Positions 22,985 to 31,950 are shown, counted from the first letter of the stretch. The stretch is DNA of 64,000 nt from CAYGDP01 sp964348665 (GCA_964348665.1 CAYGDP010000001.1:1-64000); one strand, 5' to 3'. Notes: a model not told the origin generated them from the letters alone. A program made the numbers and translations.

Positions 22985-24883
22985 TCACTCTGATTCACCG
23001 GATTTTTTCTTTTCTTTTTCTGCTTCCTTCGCCGCTTTTCGCTCTGCCTCGGCCTGTTTGCGCGCAGCTTCCTCGGCTTGCTTGGCTGCCTTTCGATCAG
23101 TCTCGGACTGTCTCCGCGCTGCTTCTTCCGCGGCTCGACGCTCTGCTTCCGCGGCAGCCTTGGTCTCGCGCTCCGCTTGTTCGGCGGCCTTGTCTCGCGG
23201 CGCAGGTTCAGGTTTTTTCTGTTGTTCGGCCTGTTTACGGGCGGCCTCTTCCGCTTGTTTCGCCGCTTTCCGTTCCGCTTCTGCTTGCTTCCGAGCGGCT
23301 TCCTCGGCGGCTTTTCGTTCTGCCTCGGCTTGCTTGCGGGATTTATCAGTTGTTGCAGCACGTTCGGCGGCTCGACGAGCTTCTTCTTCCGCCTTGCGTT
23401 GTGCTTCCGCCTGTTTGCGGGCGTTTTGCTCCGCTTCTTTCTCGGCTTTGCTCGCTGCTTCCGCATCCGCTTTCACTTTGCGTTGAGCATCGCGTTCGGT
23501 CGTTTCGTCGGCTTTCTTGGTGTCCTGCTCTGTCTTGCGCTGCGTTTCGGCTTGTTTCCGCTCCGCTTGTTCGGCGTCCTTGGTGGCCTTGGTTGCAGCT
23601 TCCTCGTCTTTTTTCGTTGTTTTACGCGCGTCTTGCTCCGCCTGTTTCGCTGCTTTTCGGGCTTGTTCTTCCGCTTTTCGTTGGGCGGCAGCAACTTCGG
23701 CATCAGACGGCGCGGATGGCCGATAGACGACGAGCGTGTCTTTTTCGACGGCATTTTTCTTGGAAACTTTTGGGTCGCGCGTGTCGGCTTCGGCGACACG
23801 AAGAACTTTGACCTCGTGTTTGGAATTTTTGCGGACCTGATCCACGGCGACCCCGCTATTGACGACTGTCTTGTCTTTGAAAACGTATTTGTTTTTGATG
23901 ATGGTCGTGCGGTTGTAAATATTGACGACTTGGGTTGGCCCGTAGCCGTAGCTGACGAGGGTCGGCGCGCAGAAATGCTCAACGGGAACGAAATAATAAT
24001 CCCGCTCGGTCAACCCGAAATGGAAATCGAGCGAGACGTGTTTATTGCTCCAGAAGAAACCGATTCCCGTCTGGTAATGCGCCGACGGCGGCAGAGGCGC
24101 CCAACCGCAGTTCATATTGTCGCCGCGCCATTGCACCCAGGCGGGTCCCCAAACCGAATCGGGATGCCAAATCCAGCCATGACGATGGTGAAACGACCAT
24201 CGGCCATAATGAAACGCTGCCCAACCCCAAGAATAATCCGATGTCCAAGTCCAACCGTAATCCGTCCAAACCCAGCGTCCCCGATGAACATACGGACGCC
24301 AACCGCGATCGGTCACAACGACCGTCGGTCGCCAGCAATGACGACCATCCACGATCAACCACGTACCGTAAGGGGAAAGTGAGTCATAAAACATCGCCAC
24401 CTCGGGCGTAAACGTTGTAACCTGAATCGTAACGCTAGGACTAGGCACCGGTGGTGCCGGGGGCACGGGAGCAGCGGGCGGTGCTGGTGTTGCCGGCGTC
24501 ACAGGAGCAGGGGCCGCCGCGACAGGCTCGGTCGGCGGCGGCTGATTGGGTTGCAACATCCACGCCAACATTGGATCGGCCACGCCGAGATCGCGCAAGT
24601 GCACGATTTGATCAGCGGTCAGTTTCATCTGCGGCTCGCGTCCGCGCACATAGGCGACAATCACCTCATTGCCAACGCCAGCCTCGACGAGTTTGATCAA
24701 CCCTTCAAAATCGCTTTCTTCCTCGCCAACATTTTCCACCACCTCCGGCGGACTGGGTGGCGTGAGGAGCACATCCATTTCCTCCCCGGGTGTTGGCGGC
24801 GGAGAGGTTTGAGCGGTCTCAAAAAAATCAAAAAACCACACGGCTGCCGCAATTCCGGTTATCAAAACTGTGAATGTCTTCAT
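22985..24883 (-). CDS. Secreted tryptophan-rich (YXWGXW/DUF6600-like) protein with Ala/Lys/Glu coiled-coil tail
   Basis: A 632-residue protein. After a signal or anchor segment (residues 1-24) comes a helical region with LIKLVEAGVGNEVIVAYVRGRE, then a Pro-rich linker (APVTPATPAPPAAPVPP) and a Trp-rich domain closely like that of 21433-22743 (SPYGTWLIVDGRHCWRP, WRPYVHRGRWVWTDYGW, FHYGRWSFHHRHGWIWHP, WVQWRGD). The last 240 residues are repeated AEEAARKQAEAERKAAKQ units, a TolA-like alpha-helical rod. The start at 24883 is chosen for its AGGAGGAAG ribosome site; an upstream extension to 25015 has none. It is convergent with its paralogue, and the 241-base gap between them holds no gene. Confidence 0.75.
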   Translation of the reverse strand: MKTFTVLITGIAAAVWFFDFFETAQTSPPPTPGEEMDVLLTPPSPPEVVENVGEEESDFEGLIKLVEAGVGNEVIVAYVRGREPQMKLTADQIVHLRDLGVADPMLAWMLQPNQPPPTEPVAAAPAPVTPATPAPPAAPVPPAPPVPSPSVTIQVTTFTPEVAMFYDSLSPYGTWLIVDGRHCWRPTVVVTDRGWRPYVHRGRWVWTDYGWTWTSDYSWGWAAFHYGRWSFHHRHGWIWHPDSVWGPAWVQWRGDNMNCGWAPLPPSAHYQTGIGFFWSNKHVSLDFHFGLTERDYYFVPVEHFCAPTLVSYGYGPTQVVNIYNRTTIIKNKYVFKDKTVVNSGVAVDQVRKNSKHEVKVLRVAEADTRDPKVSKKNAVEKDTLVVYRPSAPSDAEVAAAQRKAEEQARKAAKQAEQDARKTTKKDEEAATKATKDAEQAERKQAETQRKTEQDTKKADETTERDAQRKVKADAEAASKAEKEAEQNARKQAEAQRKAEEEARRAAERAATTDKSRKQAEAERKAAEEAARKQAEAERKAAKQAEEAARKQAEQQKKPEPAPRDKAAEQAERETKAAAEAERRAAEEAARRQSETDRKAAKQAEEAARKQAEAERKAAKEAEKEKKKSGESE

Positions 24884-25023
24884 ACTTCCTCCTGGTTTCT
24901 CGACGTAGCTGCGCGTCTGGCACTTTAGACGCAGGTAATATGCCAAACATTCATTTTCCACACAATTAACTTTCTGGGTCGGCCAACAAAATCGCCTTTG
25001 CCAGTCGCTCCACAATCGGTACT

Positions 25024-26598
25024 ATGGCACGGCCCATGACATCTCGCGAATCACATCAGCTCGCGTTTGAACTCCTGTCCGCCCGACGCTGGCGGGAAGC
25101 GGAAACGATCTGTCGCGAATTGATCGAACGTGAACCGGACAAAGCGGGCGTACATTATAACATGGGATTGGCGCTGGCGGAACAAGGCCGTGCCGCCGAG
25201 GCGATCGCCTACTATCAGCACGCCATCGATCTCCAACCCGATTTCGCTTCCGCCCACAACAATCTCGGCAACTCGCTCATCGCCCTGGATCGTTTTGATG
25301 AAGCCATCGCCGCCCTTCAGTGCGCTTTGGCGTTGAAAAGCGACGTTGCCAAGACTCATAATAATCTCGGTAACGCTCTGCTGCACAGCGGACGACATGA
25401 GGAATCCGTGGCCAGCTATCGGCGCGCCATCGAACTGCAATCGGATTTCGCGGTCGCCCACAATAATCTTGGCGCTGCGTATGAAAAACTCGGTCGACTC
25501 GACGACGCTCTGACTTGTTTCGAGCGCGCCATCGCCCTTCAACCAAACGACACGGAACCACGCAAGAATCTCGCCAGCCTCATGGTCGGCAGCGGCCGAC
25601 TCGACGATGCCCTGACCGGTTATAGCCAAACGCTCGCGCTCGATCCCGCCCATGCCGAAGCGCATATGTACAAAGGCATTGTCCTGCTGCTGCAAGGCAA
25701 CTGGCTCGCCGGCTGGCCTGAATACGAATGGCGTTGTCGACGCAAAGAGTTTCTCGACACATACCGCTACTCGCAACCGCGTTGGGACGGTCGCGAATTA
25801 CGCGGCGCCACCATCCTTCTCCACGCCGAGCAAGGAATGGGTGACACCATCCAATTCATCCGCTATGCCCGGCTGGTTGCCGCGCGTGGTGGTCGAGTAA
25901 TTGTCGAATGCCAGCGCGAACTCGCAACGCTATTCCGTGGCGTAGAAGGTGTCGACCACGTGATCGCCCGCGGCGAACCGATTCCCGCATTTGAGACGCA
26001 ACTGCCTTTGCTAAGCCTTCCCGCTATTTTTGCGACAACTCCAGACACCATTCCCGGTCGCTCGCCGTATCTGCGAACCGACCCTGTGCAGGTTGAGCGC
26101 TGGAGAAAAACGCTGGACGCGGAAGGGAACAGCCCTCGAATCGGGTTAGCCTGGGCAGGCAGCCCGACGCACAAAGGAGATCGGCATCGGTCGTTTCCGT
26201 TGCAAACCTTCGCGCCGCTGGCTCGGTCACAAGGAGTACGATTCTATTCTCTCCAAAAAGGAAGCGCTGCTGCGCAAGCGGCCAATCCACCCGACGGATT
26301 GGATTTGCACGATCACACGGCGCAATTGAAGGACTTCGCCGATACCGCCGCGTTGATTGCCAACTTGGATTTGGTAATCGCAGTGGATACCGCAGCTGTC
26401 CATTTGGCTGGCGCACTCGGCAAACCGGTGTGGACGCTGCTGCCGGCTGCACCCGATTGGCGCTGGCTGCAGAACCGCGAAGATACACCGTGGTATCCTA
26501 CAATGAAACTTCTCCGCCGAAAAACGAGCGAGGACTGGGTGAGTGTGACGACACAAGTCGCCGCTAACCTAACCAAACTTACTGACTTCAGATTATAA
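25024..26598 (+). CDS. TPR protein with glycosyltransferase-like C-terminal domain
   Basis: A 524-residue soluble protein. Residues 5-220 are about six TPR units with the typical AHNNLGNSL and AYYQHAIDLQPDFASAH pattern. Residues 240-520 resemble the C-terminal domain often joined to TPRs in GT9-like/heptosyltransferase-like proteins: HAEQGMGDTIQFIRYAR, IGLAWAGSPTHKGDRHRSF, DTAALIANLDLVIAVDTAAVHLAGALGKPVWTLLP. That last stretch is the sugar-nucleotide-site motif of the family. It may transfer a sugar to a protein or polysaccharide. It has no signal peptide, so it acts in the cytoplasm. It stands alone, convergent with obgE. Confidence 0.8.
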   Translation: MARPMTSRESHQLAFELLSARRWREAETICRELIEREPDKAGVHYNMGLALAEQGRAAEAIAYYQHAIDLQPDFASAHNNLGNSLIALDRFDEAIAALQCALALKSDVAKTHNNLGNALLHSGRHEESVASYRRAIELQSDFAVAHNNLGAAYEKLGRLDDALTCFERAIALQPNDTEPRKNLASLMVGSGRLDDALTGYSQTLALDPAHAEAHMYKGIVLLLQGNWLAGWPEYEWRCRRKEFLDTYRYSQPRWDGRELRGATILLHAEQGMGDTIQFIRYARLVAARGGRVIVECQRELATLFRGVEGVDHVIARGEPIPAFETQLPLLSLPAIFATTPDTIPGRSPYLRTDPVQVERWRKTLDAEGNSPRIGLAWAGSPTHKGDRHRSFPLQTFAPLARSQGVRFYSLQKGSAAAQAANPPDGLDLHDHTAQLKDFADTAALIANLDLVIAVDTAAVHLAGALGKPVWTLLPAAPDWRWLQNREDTPWYPTMKLLRRKTSEDWVSVTTQVAANLTKLTDFRL

Positions 26599-26629
26599 TG
26601 TGGTGAAGTCCGGAAGGTGACTACAACGT

Positions 26630-27664
26630 TCAAATACGTTTTGGTGCTTTGGTTTTGGTATTGCCAGCGCCACTTTTGATTAGACATTTGGCGCGGACGG
26701 CGGCCAGGAGTGTCTCCACGCCCTCTTTGTTGGAGGCGGAGATCTGCAGGAGCGGACGTATCTTGTATTTCTTGCGGAAGGCCGTCAGATTCTTCTTCGC
26801 GGCGGGTAGGTCCATTTTGTTGGCGACGACCAGACGCGGCTTTTTCAATAATTCAGGATTGTGCAGTTTTAGCTCCTGAAGCAGCTTTTCGTAATCTTGG
26901 CGCGGGTCGCGGGCGTCCACGCCGGCCATGTCGAGCAGAATGAGCAGCATCTTGCAACGCTCAATGTGGCGCAGAAATTCGTGGCCAAGGCCGAAGCCGG
27001 TATGGGCGCCTTCGATGAGACCGGGAATGTCGGCGAAGGTCAGTTTTGCGTAATCATCAAACTCGATCACGCCAACGACGGGGTGCAGTGTCGTGAACGG
27101 GTACGACGCGATTTTGGGGTGCGCGGCAGTGAGTTGGCTTAGGAGCGTGCTTTTACCCGCGTTGGGATATCCGACGAAACCAACATCAGCGATGGTTTTC
27201 AGTTCGAGTTGGAATCGTCCCTCCTCGCCTTTTCGACCGGGCTGCGCTTCCCGGGGCGCCTGGCGCGTGGCGCTCCGGAAATGCCAGTTGCCCAGACCGC
27301 CGCGACCGCCCTTGCAAAGAATGAATTGCTGACCGTGCGTGGTGAGATCGGTGACCAGTTCGTTGGTGTCGGCGTGGCGTATGATCGTGCCGCAGGGAAC
27401 TTTCATCACGAAATCCGCGCCATTGGCGCCGTGGCGTTTCTTGCCAAGACCATGGCCGCCGCGTTCGCCGATCACATGGGGCGTGTAGAAAAAGTCGGTC
27501 AGGTTATTGACGGACTCGTCGGCAACAAGGACCACGTCGCCACCCTTGCCGCCGTCGCCGCCACTGGGGCCGCCATGCGGGACGTATTTTTCGCGGCGAA
27601 AGGCGACGCAACCGTTGCCGCCGTCGCCCGCGCGGGCGCGAATGATGATTTGGTCAACGAACAT
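26630..27664 (-). CDS. obgE: GTPase Obg/CgtA
   Basis: A 344-residue Obg-type GTPase, the ribosome-associated protein needed for 50S assembly and stress signalling. It starts MFVDQIIIRARAGDGGNGCVAFRREKYVPHGGPSGGDGGKGGDV, the glycine-rich OBG fold, followed by the G domain with GYPNAGKSTL (Walker A) and FADIPGLIEGAH (switch II, DxPG). NKMD, the guanine-specificity motif, lies near residue 285. The C-terminal OCT extension of longer members is absent. It ends the rplU-rpmA-obgE operon. No Shine-Dalgarno sequence is visible; 13 bases before the ATG lies a 9-bp hairpin (27678-27698). Confidence 0.95.
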   Translation of the reverse strand: MFVDQIIIRARAGDGGNGCVAFRREKYVPHGGPSGGDGGKGGDVVLVADESVNNLTDFFYTPHVIGERGGHGLGKKRHGANGADFVMKVPCGTIIRHADTNELVTDLTTHGQQFILCKGGRGGLGNWHFRSATRQAPREAQPGRKGEEGRFQLELKTIADVGFVGYPNAGKSTLLSQLTAAHPKIASYPFTTLHPVVGVIEFDDYAKLTFADIPGLIEGAHTGFGLGHEFLRHIERCKMLLILLDMAGVDARDPRQDYEKLLQELKLHNPELLKKPRLVVANKMDLPAAKKNLTAFRKKYKIRPLLQISASNKEGVETLLAAVRAKCLIKSGAGNTKTKAPKRI

Positions 27665-27670
27665 GGCAAA

Positions 27671-27746
27671 GTTTGTAGCGTCGGTCTATGACCGACGCAA
27701 GGGGGAATTTTACGCTGACTTCGGCGCTCATAGAGCGCCGCTACAA
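27671..27746. repeat. Pair of REP-like palindromes between rpmA and obgE
   Basis: Unit A (27678-27698) is GCGTCGGTC-TAT-GACCGACGC, a perfect 9-bp stem. Unit B (27722-27740) is CGGCGCTC-ATA-GAGCGCCG, a perfect 8-bp stem. Read from opposite strands, both begin TTGTAGCG and both have CTATGA at the centre, so they are an inverted pair of one repeat type, as in REP/BIME elements. Unit B begins just after the rpmA stop and unit A ends 13 bases before the obgE start. Confidence 0.7.
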
Positions 27747-28004
27747 TTATTTTGCAGCGGGTTGCAGATCAATGTTGACGCGACGGCCGCCCTTGTCGAA
27801 GCGAACGACGCCGTCGGTGAGCGCGAAGAGCGTCCAGTCACGGCCGACACCGACGTTGGCGCCGGGATGAAATTTTGTGCCGCGTTGGCGGATGAGAATA
27901 TTGCCGGCGCGAACGACCTCGCTGCCAAAGCGTTTGACGCCGAGCCGTTTACTAGCGCTGTCGCGGTCGTTTCGAGATGCTCCTTGTCCTTTTTTATGGG
28001 CCAT
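27747..28004 (-). CDS. rpmA: 50S ribosomal protein L27
   Basis: An 85-residue L27. It begins MAHKKGQGASRNDRDS and continues with the conserved LGVKRFGSE, AGNILIRQRGT, FHPGANVGVGRDWTLFAL and KGGRRVN segments. It sits near the peptidyl-transferase centre of the 50S subunit. It follows rplU by 2 bases and precedes obgE, the usual bacterial order. Its N-terminus starts directly with the mature sequence and lacks the Firmicutes-type cleavable extension. Confidence 0.97.
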   Translation of the reverse strand: MAHKKGQGASRNDRDSASKRLGVKRFGSEVVRAGNILIRQRGTKFHPGANVGVGRDWTLFALTDGVVRFDKGGRRVNIDLQPAAK

Positions 28005-28006
28005 GG

Positions 28007-28318
28007 TTATGCCTTGATGTCTTTGATTTTGACGACGGTAAGTTCCTGCCGATGTCCGACCGTGCGCTCGTAGCCTTCGCGCCGCTGTTTTTTATAGGCG
28101 ATCAATTTCGGGCCGCGTTTGTGCTCGACAATCTCGGCGGTCACGGTCGCCCCGGCCACGGTGGGTGTGCCAACGCGCACGGTGCCGTTGCCGCCAATGA
28201 GCAACACTTGGTCAAAAGCGATTTGCGCGCCAGCGCTGTCGTCGAGCCGCTCGATTTCGAGCGTATCGCCGGACGCGACGCGGTATTGTTTCCCGCCGGT
28301 TTGAATGATGGCGTACAT
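28007..28318 (-). CDS. rplU: 50S ribosomal protein L21
   Basis: A 103-residue L21. It starts MYAIIQTGGKQYRVASGDTLEIE and has the family's VLLIGG, GTPTVAGATVTAEIVEHKRGPK and YKKQRREGYERTVGHRQELT segments. An AGAGG ribosome site precedes the ATG. It is the first gene of the operon; its promoter should be within 28319-28464, but no clear box was found there on the minus strand. Confidence 0.97.
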   Translation of the reverse strand: MYAIIQTGGKQYRVASGDTLEIERLDDSAGAQIAFDQVLLIGGNGTVRVGTPTVAGATVTAEIVEHKRGPKLIAYKKQRREGYERTVGHRQELTVVKIKDIKA

Positions 28319-28427
28319 CGGTTTCCTCTGAAAGGCCGCGCACTATACGGCGTGGACGCGGCGGTGTCAACCCCGGATCGCAAGAAGTTTGGAAACCGCA
28401 CAAAATATAGGTATGCATATATTTTAT

Positions 28428-28456
28428 TTGACATCAAAACATTTTCAGGGTAGCCT
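28428..28456 (+). promoter_or_regulatory. Possible promoter of the metal-handling cluster
   Basis: TTGACA (28428-28433) is a perfect -35 box. TAGCCT (28451-28456), 17 bases further on, is a poor -10 box with three of six matches. It would place the transcript start almost at the ATG of the multicopper oxidase gene, making the message leaderless or nearly so. The palindrome TATGCATA lies just upstream and could bind a regulator. Confidence 0.3.
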
Positions 28457-28464
28457 GTATCGCG

Positions 28465-29526
28465 ATGAAACTGAATCGGCGAAAGTTTTTGCAGGCCGGG
28501 TTGGCTGCCGGTGGCGCGGGTGCCCTGGTCGCGTCCACGCCTAAGGCGCGCGCGTGTCTCACCTGCATCACGGAGAAAATGGAGCGGCCCGGCCCCGCCA
28601 AGCTTCTTGCGGCGAACACGCCGGCGACAGCGGCAGGAAGCGCCCCAGCTTCCGCTCCGTACCCCGGCAGCCCACCGGAGAAGTCGGAGATGGATCCGAT
28701 GAAGTTTCTGACGGCATTCGATTATGGCAAAGTAACGAAATTGCCCAACGGTCGGACGCAGCGGGAGTATTTCATCTGGGCGGGCGAGCAAAATTTCGAC
28801 ATCGGCTACGGCATTGAGATGCCCGCGTGGACATTCAACGGCTCGATCCCAGGCCCGACGTTGCGGGCGACGGAAAGTGATAAGCTCCTCATCCATTTTG
28901 AGAATCGCGCCAGCAAACCGCACACGATCCATTTTCATGGCATTCATCCGGCAGGGATGGACGGGGTTTTCGAGAGGGTGCTTACGGGAAAAACGTTCAC
29001 GTACGAATTTGATGCCGAGCCGTTTGGCGTGTTTCCGTATCACTGCCACATGGACCCGGTGCGCAAACACATTTCGCGCGGGTTATTCGGCACGATGATC
29101 GTGGACCCCCCGCAGCCGCGGCCGTCGGCAACCGAGATGGTAATGGTGATGCACGGACTCGACCCGAACCTGGATTACGAAAACGATTTCTATGCAGTTA
29201 ACGGCGTGGCCAACTTCTATGCCGAGCATCCCATCAAAATCCGCGTGGGTGAGAAGGTACGCATCTATCTCTCAAACATGACGGAGTTCGACCTTGTGAA
29301 CAATTTCCATCTGCACGCGAATATGTTTTCGTGGTATCCGAGCGGCACATCGCTGCAACCCGCCGAGCTGACCGACACGGTAAATCTTTGCCAGGGCCAG
29401 CGCGGGGTCATTGAATTTTCCTACAAACACGCGGGCAGATTCCTCTTCCACGCGCACACCACGGAGTTCATGGAACTGGGCTGGCTGGGCATCTTCGACG
29501 TACAACCGGCGGAGGCGAAGGCATGA
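28465..29526 (+). CDS. Two-domain multicopper oxidase, Tat-exported
   Basis: A 353-residue protein with a Tat-like signal (NRRKFLQAGLAAGGAGALVA). It has two cupredoxin domains. The first contains HFHGIHP and YHCHMDPVRKHISRG, with a type 1 copper Cys-His pair in domain 1. The second contains FHLHANMF and FHAHTTEF, the histidine pairs of the trinuclear site, without a Cys. This layout fits a small two-domain oxidase with blue copper only in domain 1. It could oxidise Cu(I) or another reduced metal or phenol in the periplasm. A Cys-rich segment (CLTCITEKM) follows the signal. Its stop overlaps the next start (ATGA), so the two are coupled. Confidence 0.8.
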   Translation: MKLNRRKFLQAGLAAGGAGALVASTPKARACLTCITEKMERPGPAKLLAANTPATAAGSAPASAPYPGSPPEKSEMDPMKFLTAFDYGKVTKLPNGRTQREYFIWAGEQNFDIGYGIEMPAWTFNGSIPGPTLRATESDKLLIHFENRASKPHTIHFHGIHPAGMDGVFERVLTGKTFTYEFDAEPFGVFPYHCHMDPVRKHISRGLFGTMIVDPPQPRPSATEMVMVMHGLDPNLDYENDFYAVNGVANFYAEHPIKIRVGEKVRIYLSNMTEFDLVNNFHLHANMFSWYPSGTSLQPAELTDTVNLCQGQRGVIEFSYKHAGRFLFHAHTTEFMELGWLGIFDVQPAEAKA

Positions 29527-30719
29527 ATCCTAAAGTAAAAATCTTTCTGAGCGCCATCGCTCCGTTGGTCTTGTTGGCGGCACTCCTCGCGTGGTTTTTT
29601 GCGGGCGGCAGCAAGCTGTTGGAGCGTCCGTCGCCGCCGATTGAGGAACTGACGATTCAGCGCGTTGAGTTTTTGAAAGATCCGAGGGGGCAAACCAATC
29701 GGATCCTCTTGCACGTTCGCAACACCGGCCCGCAGCCGATCGATTTGAAGGTCGCGACCATAGACGAAATGATTTGGGGGAAGGTCGCCTTCAACCCCGC
29801 CCACTTGGAACGGCTGCAATCCGGCACGGTGGAGTTTGCGGGGTTCGATTGGGTCGAGCAAGACCCCTACAAGTTCGCTCTCTTTACCGCCATCGGCACG
29901 CCGTTCGAAACGGAAGTGGCGGCAGCCCTCGAGACACCTCAACCGTCTGGCAAATTATTCGGCATCTTCGCGCTCTTCGGTGTGTATGTCGGAGTATTGC
30001 CCGTCCTGTTGGGTATTCTCTGGCTGCCGTTCATGCGCACGCTATCGGCGGAATGGATGAACTTTTTTCTCGCGTTCACCGTTGGGCTATTAGTCTTCAT
30101 CGGCATCGAAGCGTTGCATGGCGCGATTGAGGCCATGGAGAAAGTTCCCGACACGTTTCATGCCAGCGGGGTGTTGGCGCTCGGTTTTTTGGCGGCGATC
30201 TTTGTCATCGCGGCGCTCGACCGCGCGCTGCGCGGCAACATGGACGAGAAGAGCGATCGCGGCGCTCTGGTGCTGGCGTACCTGGTCGCGCTCGGCATTG
30301 GAATTCACAATCTTGGCGAAGGACTGGCCATCGGCAGCGCGTATGCCGTCGGTGAAATCGCCCTCGGGGCGATGCTGCTGGTTGGCTTCACCGTGCATAA
30401 CACCACCGAGGGACTAGCCATCGTCGCCCCGCTGGTGCGCTCGGTGGTTTCCGTCAAACATCTCGCGCTGCTCGGTGTGGTGGGCGGCGCGCCTGCCATT
30501 CTCGGCATCTGGATTGGCGGATTCACGGTCGCGCCGCTGGCGTCGGTGTTGTTCCTGGCCGTCGGCGCAGGGGCGGTATTTCAAGTCGTTTACACAATCG
30601 GCGCTGGGATCGTTCGCCGCGCAGAAGGCGAGTGGCTTCGCTGGCCTGCGATGGCGGGCTTTTTCGCGGGGATGGTCGTCATGCTCATCACCGCGCTGTT
30701 GATTCCCGGACAATCATGA
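29523..30719 (+). CDS. ZIP-family metal transporter with extracytoplasmic N-terminal domain
   Basis: A 398-residue membrane protein. The last 250 residues form about eight helices and carry the ZIP signatures HNLGEG and HNTTEG, the His and Glu residues that form the binuclear metal site; ZIP proteins take up Zn, Fe or Mn. Before them are an N-terminal membrane helix (residues 8-27) and a periplasmic stretch of some 100 residues (IQRVEFLKDPRGQTNRILLHVRN) of unknown fold. It overlaps the multicopper oxidase gene by 4 bases, so metal oxidation and transport are probably linked. The metal cannot be told from sequence. Confidence 0.8.
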   Translation: MNPKVKIFLSAIAPLVLLAALLAWFFAGGSKLLERPSPPIEELTIQRVEFLKDPRGQTNRILLHVRNTGPQPIDLKVATIDEMIWGKVAFNPAHLERLQSGTVEFAGFDWVEQDPYKFALFTAIGTPFETEVAAALETPQPSGKLFGIFALFGVYVGVLPVLLGILWLPFMRTLSAEWMNFFLAFTVGLLVFIGIEALHGAIEAMEKVPDTFHASGVLALGFLAAIFVIAALDRALRGNMDEKSDRGALVLAYLVALGIGIHNLGEGLAIGSAYAVGEIALGAMLLVGFTVHNTTEGLAIVAPLVRSVVSVKHLALLGVVGGAPAILGIWIGGFTVAPLASVLFLAVGAGAVFQVVYTIGAGIVRRAEGEWLRWPAMAGFFAGMVVMLITALLIPGQS

Positions 30720-30729
30720 GGAGAAAACA

Positions 30730-31128
30730 ATGACACAATTCATCAAACAAAATCGCGCTCCGCTGTTCTTGAGCGGCTTCTTTTGCGGCCTCGCCGTGTT
30801 CACGCTCCTGGCATTTCGCACGCTGGGGCGCGAGGATTCGTCTGCGCCGCCGCGCGAAATCACCCTCGTGGCGCGCGACAGCGTTTTCAACGAGAGCAAC
30901 CCCGACCTTGTACTGCGACGCGGCAAACCCATTCGGCTCATCGTCCGCAACGAAGAGCCTGGCCGAACATTGCACTGCTTTCAGATCCCTTCGCTCGGTG
31001 TCTATACCACGCGCAATCTCGCCGCGGGCGAAGCCGAGGTAATCACCTTCACGCCGCGAAAAAAAGGCGTCTTCGGCTATGCCTGTCTCATGCATCCCAG
31101 CATGAACGGGCGAGTCATTGTTGAGTAA
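30730..31128 (+). CDS. Membrane-anchored cupredoxin
   Basis: A 132-residue protein: one N-terminal membrane helix (residues 10-30), then a single plastocyanin-like domain. Candidate copper ligands are the His of TLHCF and the Cys, His and Met of YACLMHPSM near the end. It should face the periplasm and carry electrons or copper for the neighbouring oxidase. A GAGGAG ribosome site sits 7 bases before the ATG, and the gene begins 10 bases after the ZIP gene. Confidence 0.8.
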   Translation: MTQFIKQNRAPLFLSGFFCGLAVFTLLAFRTLGREDSSAPPREITLVARDSVFNESNPDLVLRRGKPIRLIVRNEEPGRTLHCFQIPSLGVYTTRNLAAGEAEVITFTPRKKGVFGYACLMHPSMNGRVIVE

Positions 31129-31143
31129 CCCAGAAAGGTCCAA

Positions 31144-31950
31144 ATGAAATTCATTCGCTTGATAGCCGTAGTGTGGTTTTCTTCCGTGGTGGCCGCGCAG
31201 ACCGAAGAACCCGCGCGTCCCGCGGAAGGGATCTCCGACAACTCGTTCCTTGTCGAAGAAGCTTACAATCAGGAGGCCGGCGTGGTGCAACACATTTTCA
31301 CGGCGCTCTGGTCGTATGATCGTCAGCCCGGCAGCGACGAGCGCGGTTGGGACTTTAGCTATACGCCAGAGGTCCCGCTTTTTAGCCAGCGACATCAGCT
31401 CTCGTTCACCCTGCCTTATAGTTTCCCCAGCGGCCACAGCGAAAACGATTGGGGTGATATTTTGCTCAATTACCGCTTGCAAGCGCTTTTCGAGGGCGAC
31501 TCGCTTCCGGCGTTCTCGCCACGGTTCAGTCTCATCCTGCCGACAAGCAGCGGGAGCGACGAACTCGGATATCAAATCAACCTGCCCGTCAGCAAAATTC
31601 TCGCCGACCGCTGGACGGCGCATTTCAACGCGGGCGCGACCCTGTTGCCCGACACCAACGGCCGCGATCTAGTCGGCTACAATCTCGGCGCGAGCATCAT
31701 TTACGCGGCCACGCCGACCTTTAATCTCATGCTCGAACTAGTCGGTAACTGGGATGAAGAAACAACCGCGACAGGTGGAATTGACCGCAACTTCGCCGCC
31801 GTGATCTCGCCGGGCGTACGCTATGCATTCAATCGTGCCAACGGCGCGCAATACGTCGTCGGCCTCGGTTTTCCCGTCGGCCTCACACGCGACACTCCCG
31901 ATTTCGGTGTCTTCCTATACGGCTCGATCGAATACGCCTTTAGGAAGTAA
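31144..31950 (+). CDS. Outer-membrane beta-barrel protein
   Basis: A 268-residue protein with a signal peptide (residues 1-18). The start of the mature part reads DNSFLVEEAYNQEAGVVQHI, a phrase I know from putative transporters related to the MetA-pathway phenol-degradation family. Alternating hydrophobic strands follow, typical of a barrel (HQLSFTLPYSF, WTAHFNAGATLLPD, GLGFPVGLTRDTP), ending in YAFRK with an aromatic near the C-terminus. It is last in the four-gene operon and may be the exit or entry route across the outer membrane. AAAGG precedes the ATG. Confidence 0.75.
   Translation: MKFIRLIAVVWFSSVVAAQTEEPARPAEGISDNSFLVEEAYNQEAGVVQHIFTALWSYDRQPGSDERGWDFSYTPEVPLFSQRHQLSFTLPYSFPSGHSENDWGDILLNYRLQALFEGDSLPAFSPRFSLILPTSSGSDELGYQINLPVSKILADRWTAHFNAGATLLPDTNGRDLVGYNLGASIIYAATPTFNLMLELVGNWDEETTATGGIDRNFAAVISPGVRYAFNRANGAQYVVGLGFPVGLTRDTPDFGVFLYGSIEYAFRK

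Noticed and set aside
23078..24382. A 434-codon plus-strand frame opposite the coiled-coil tail protein
   Set aside because: The Leu/Phe/Cys-rich product is the expected mirror of the Ala/Lys/Glu repeats.
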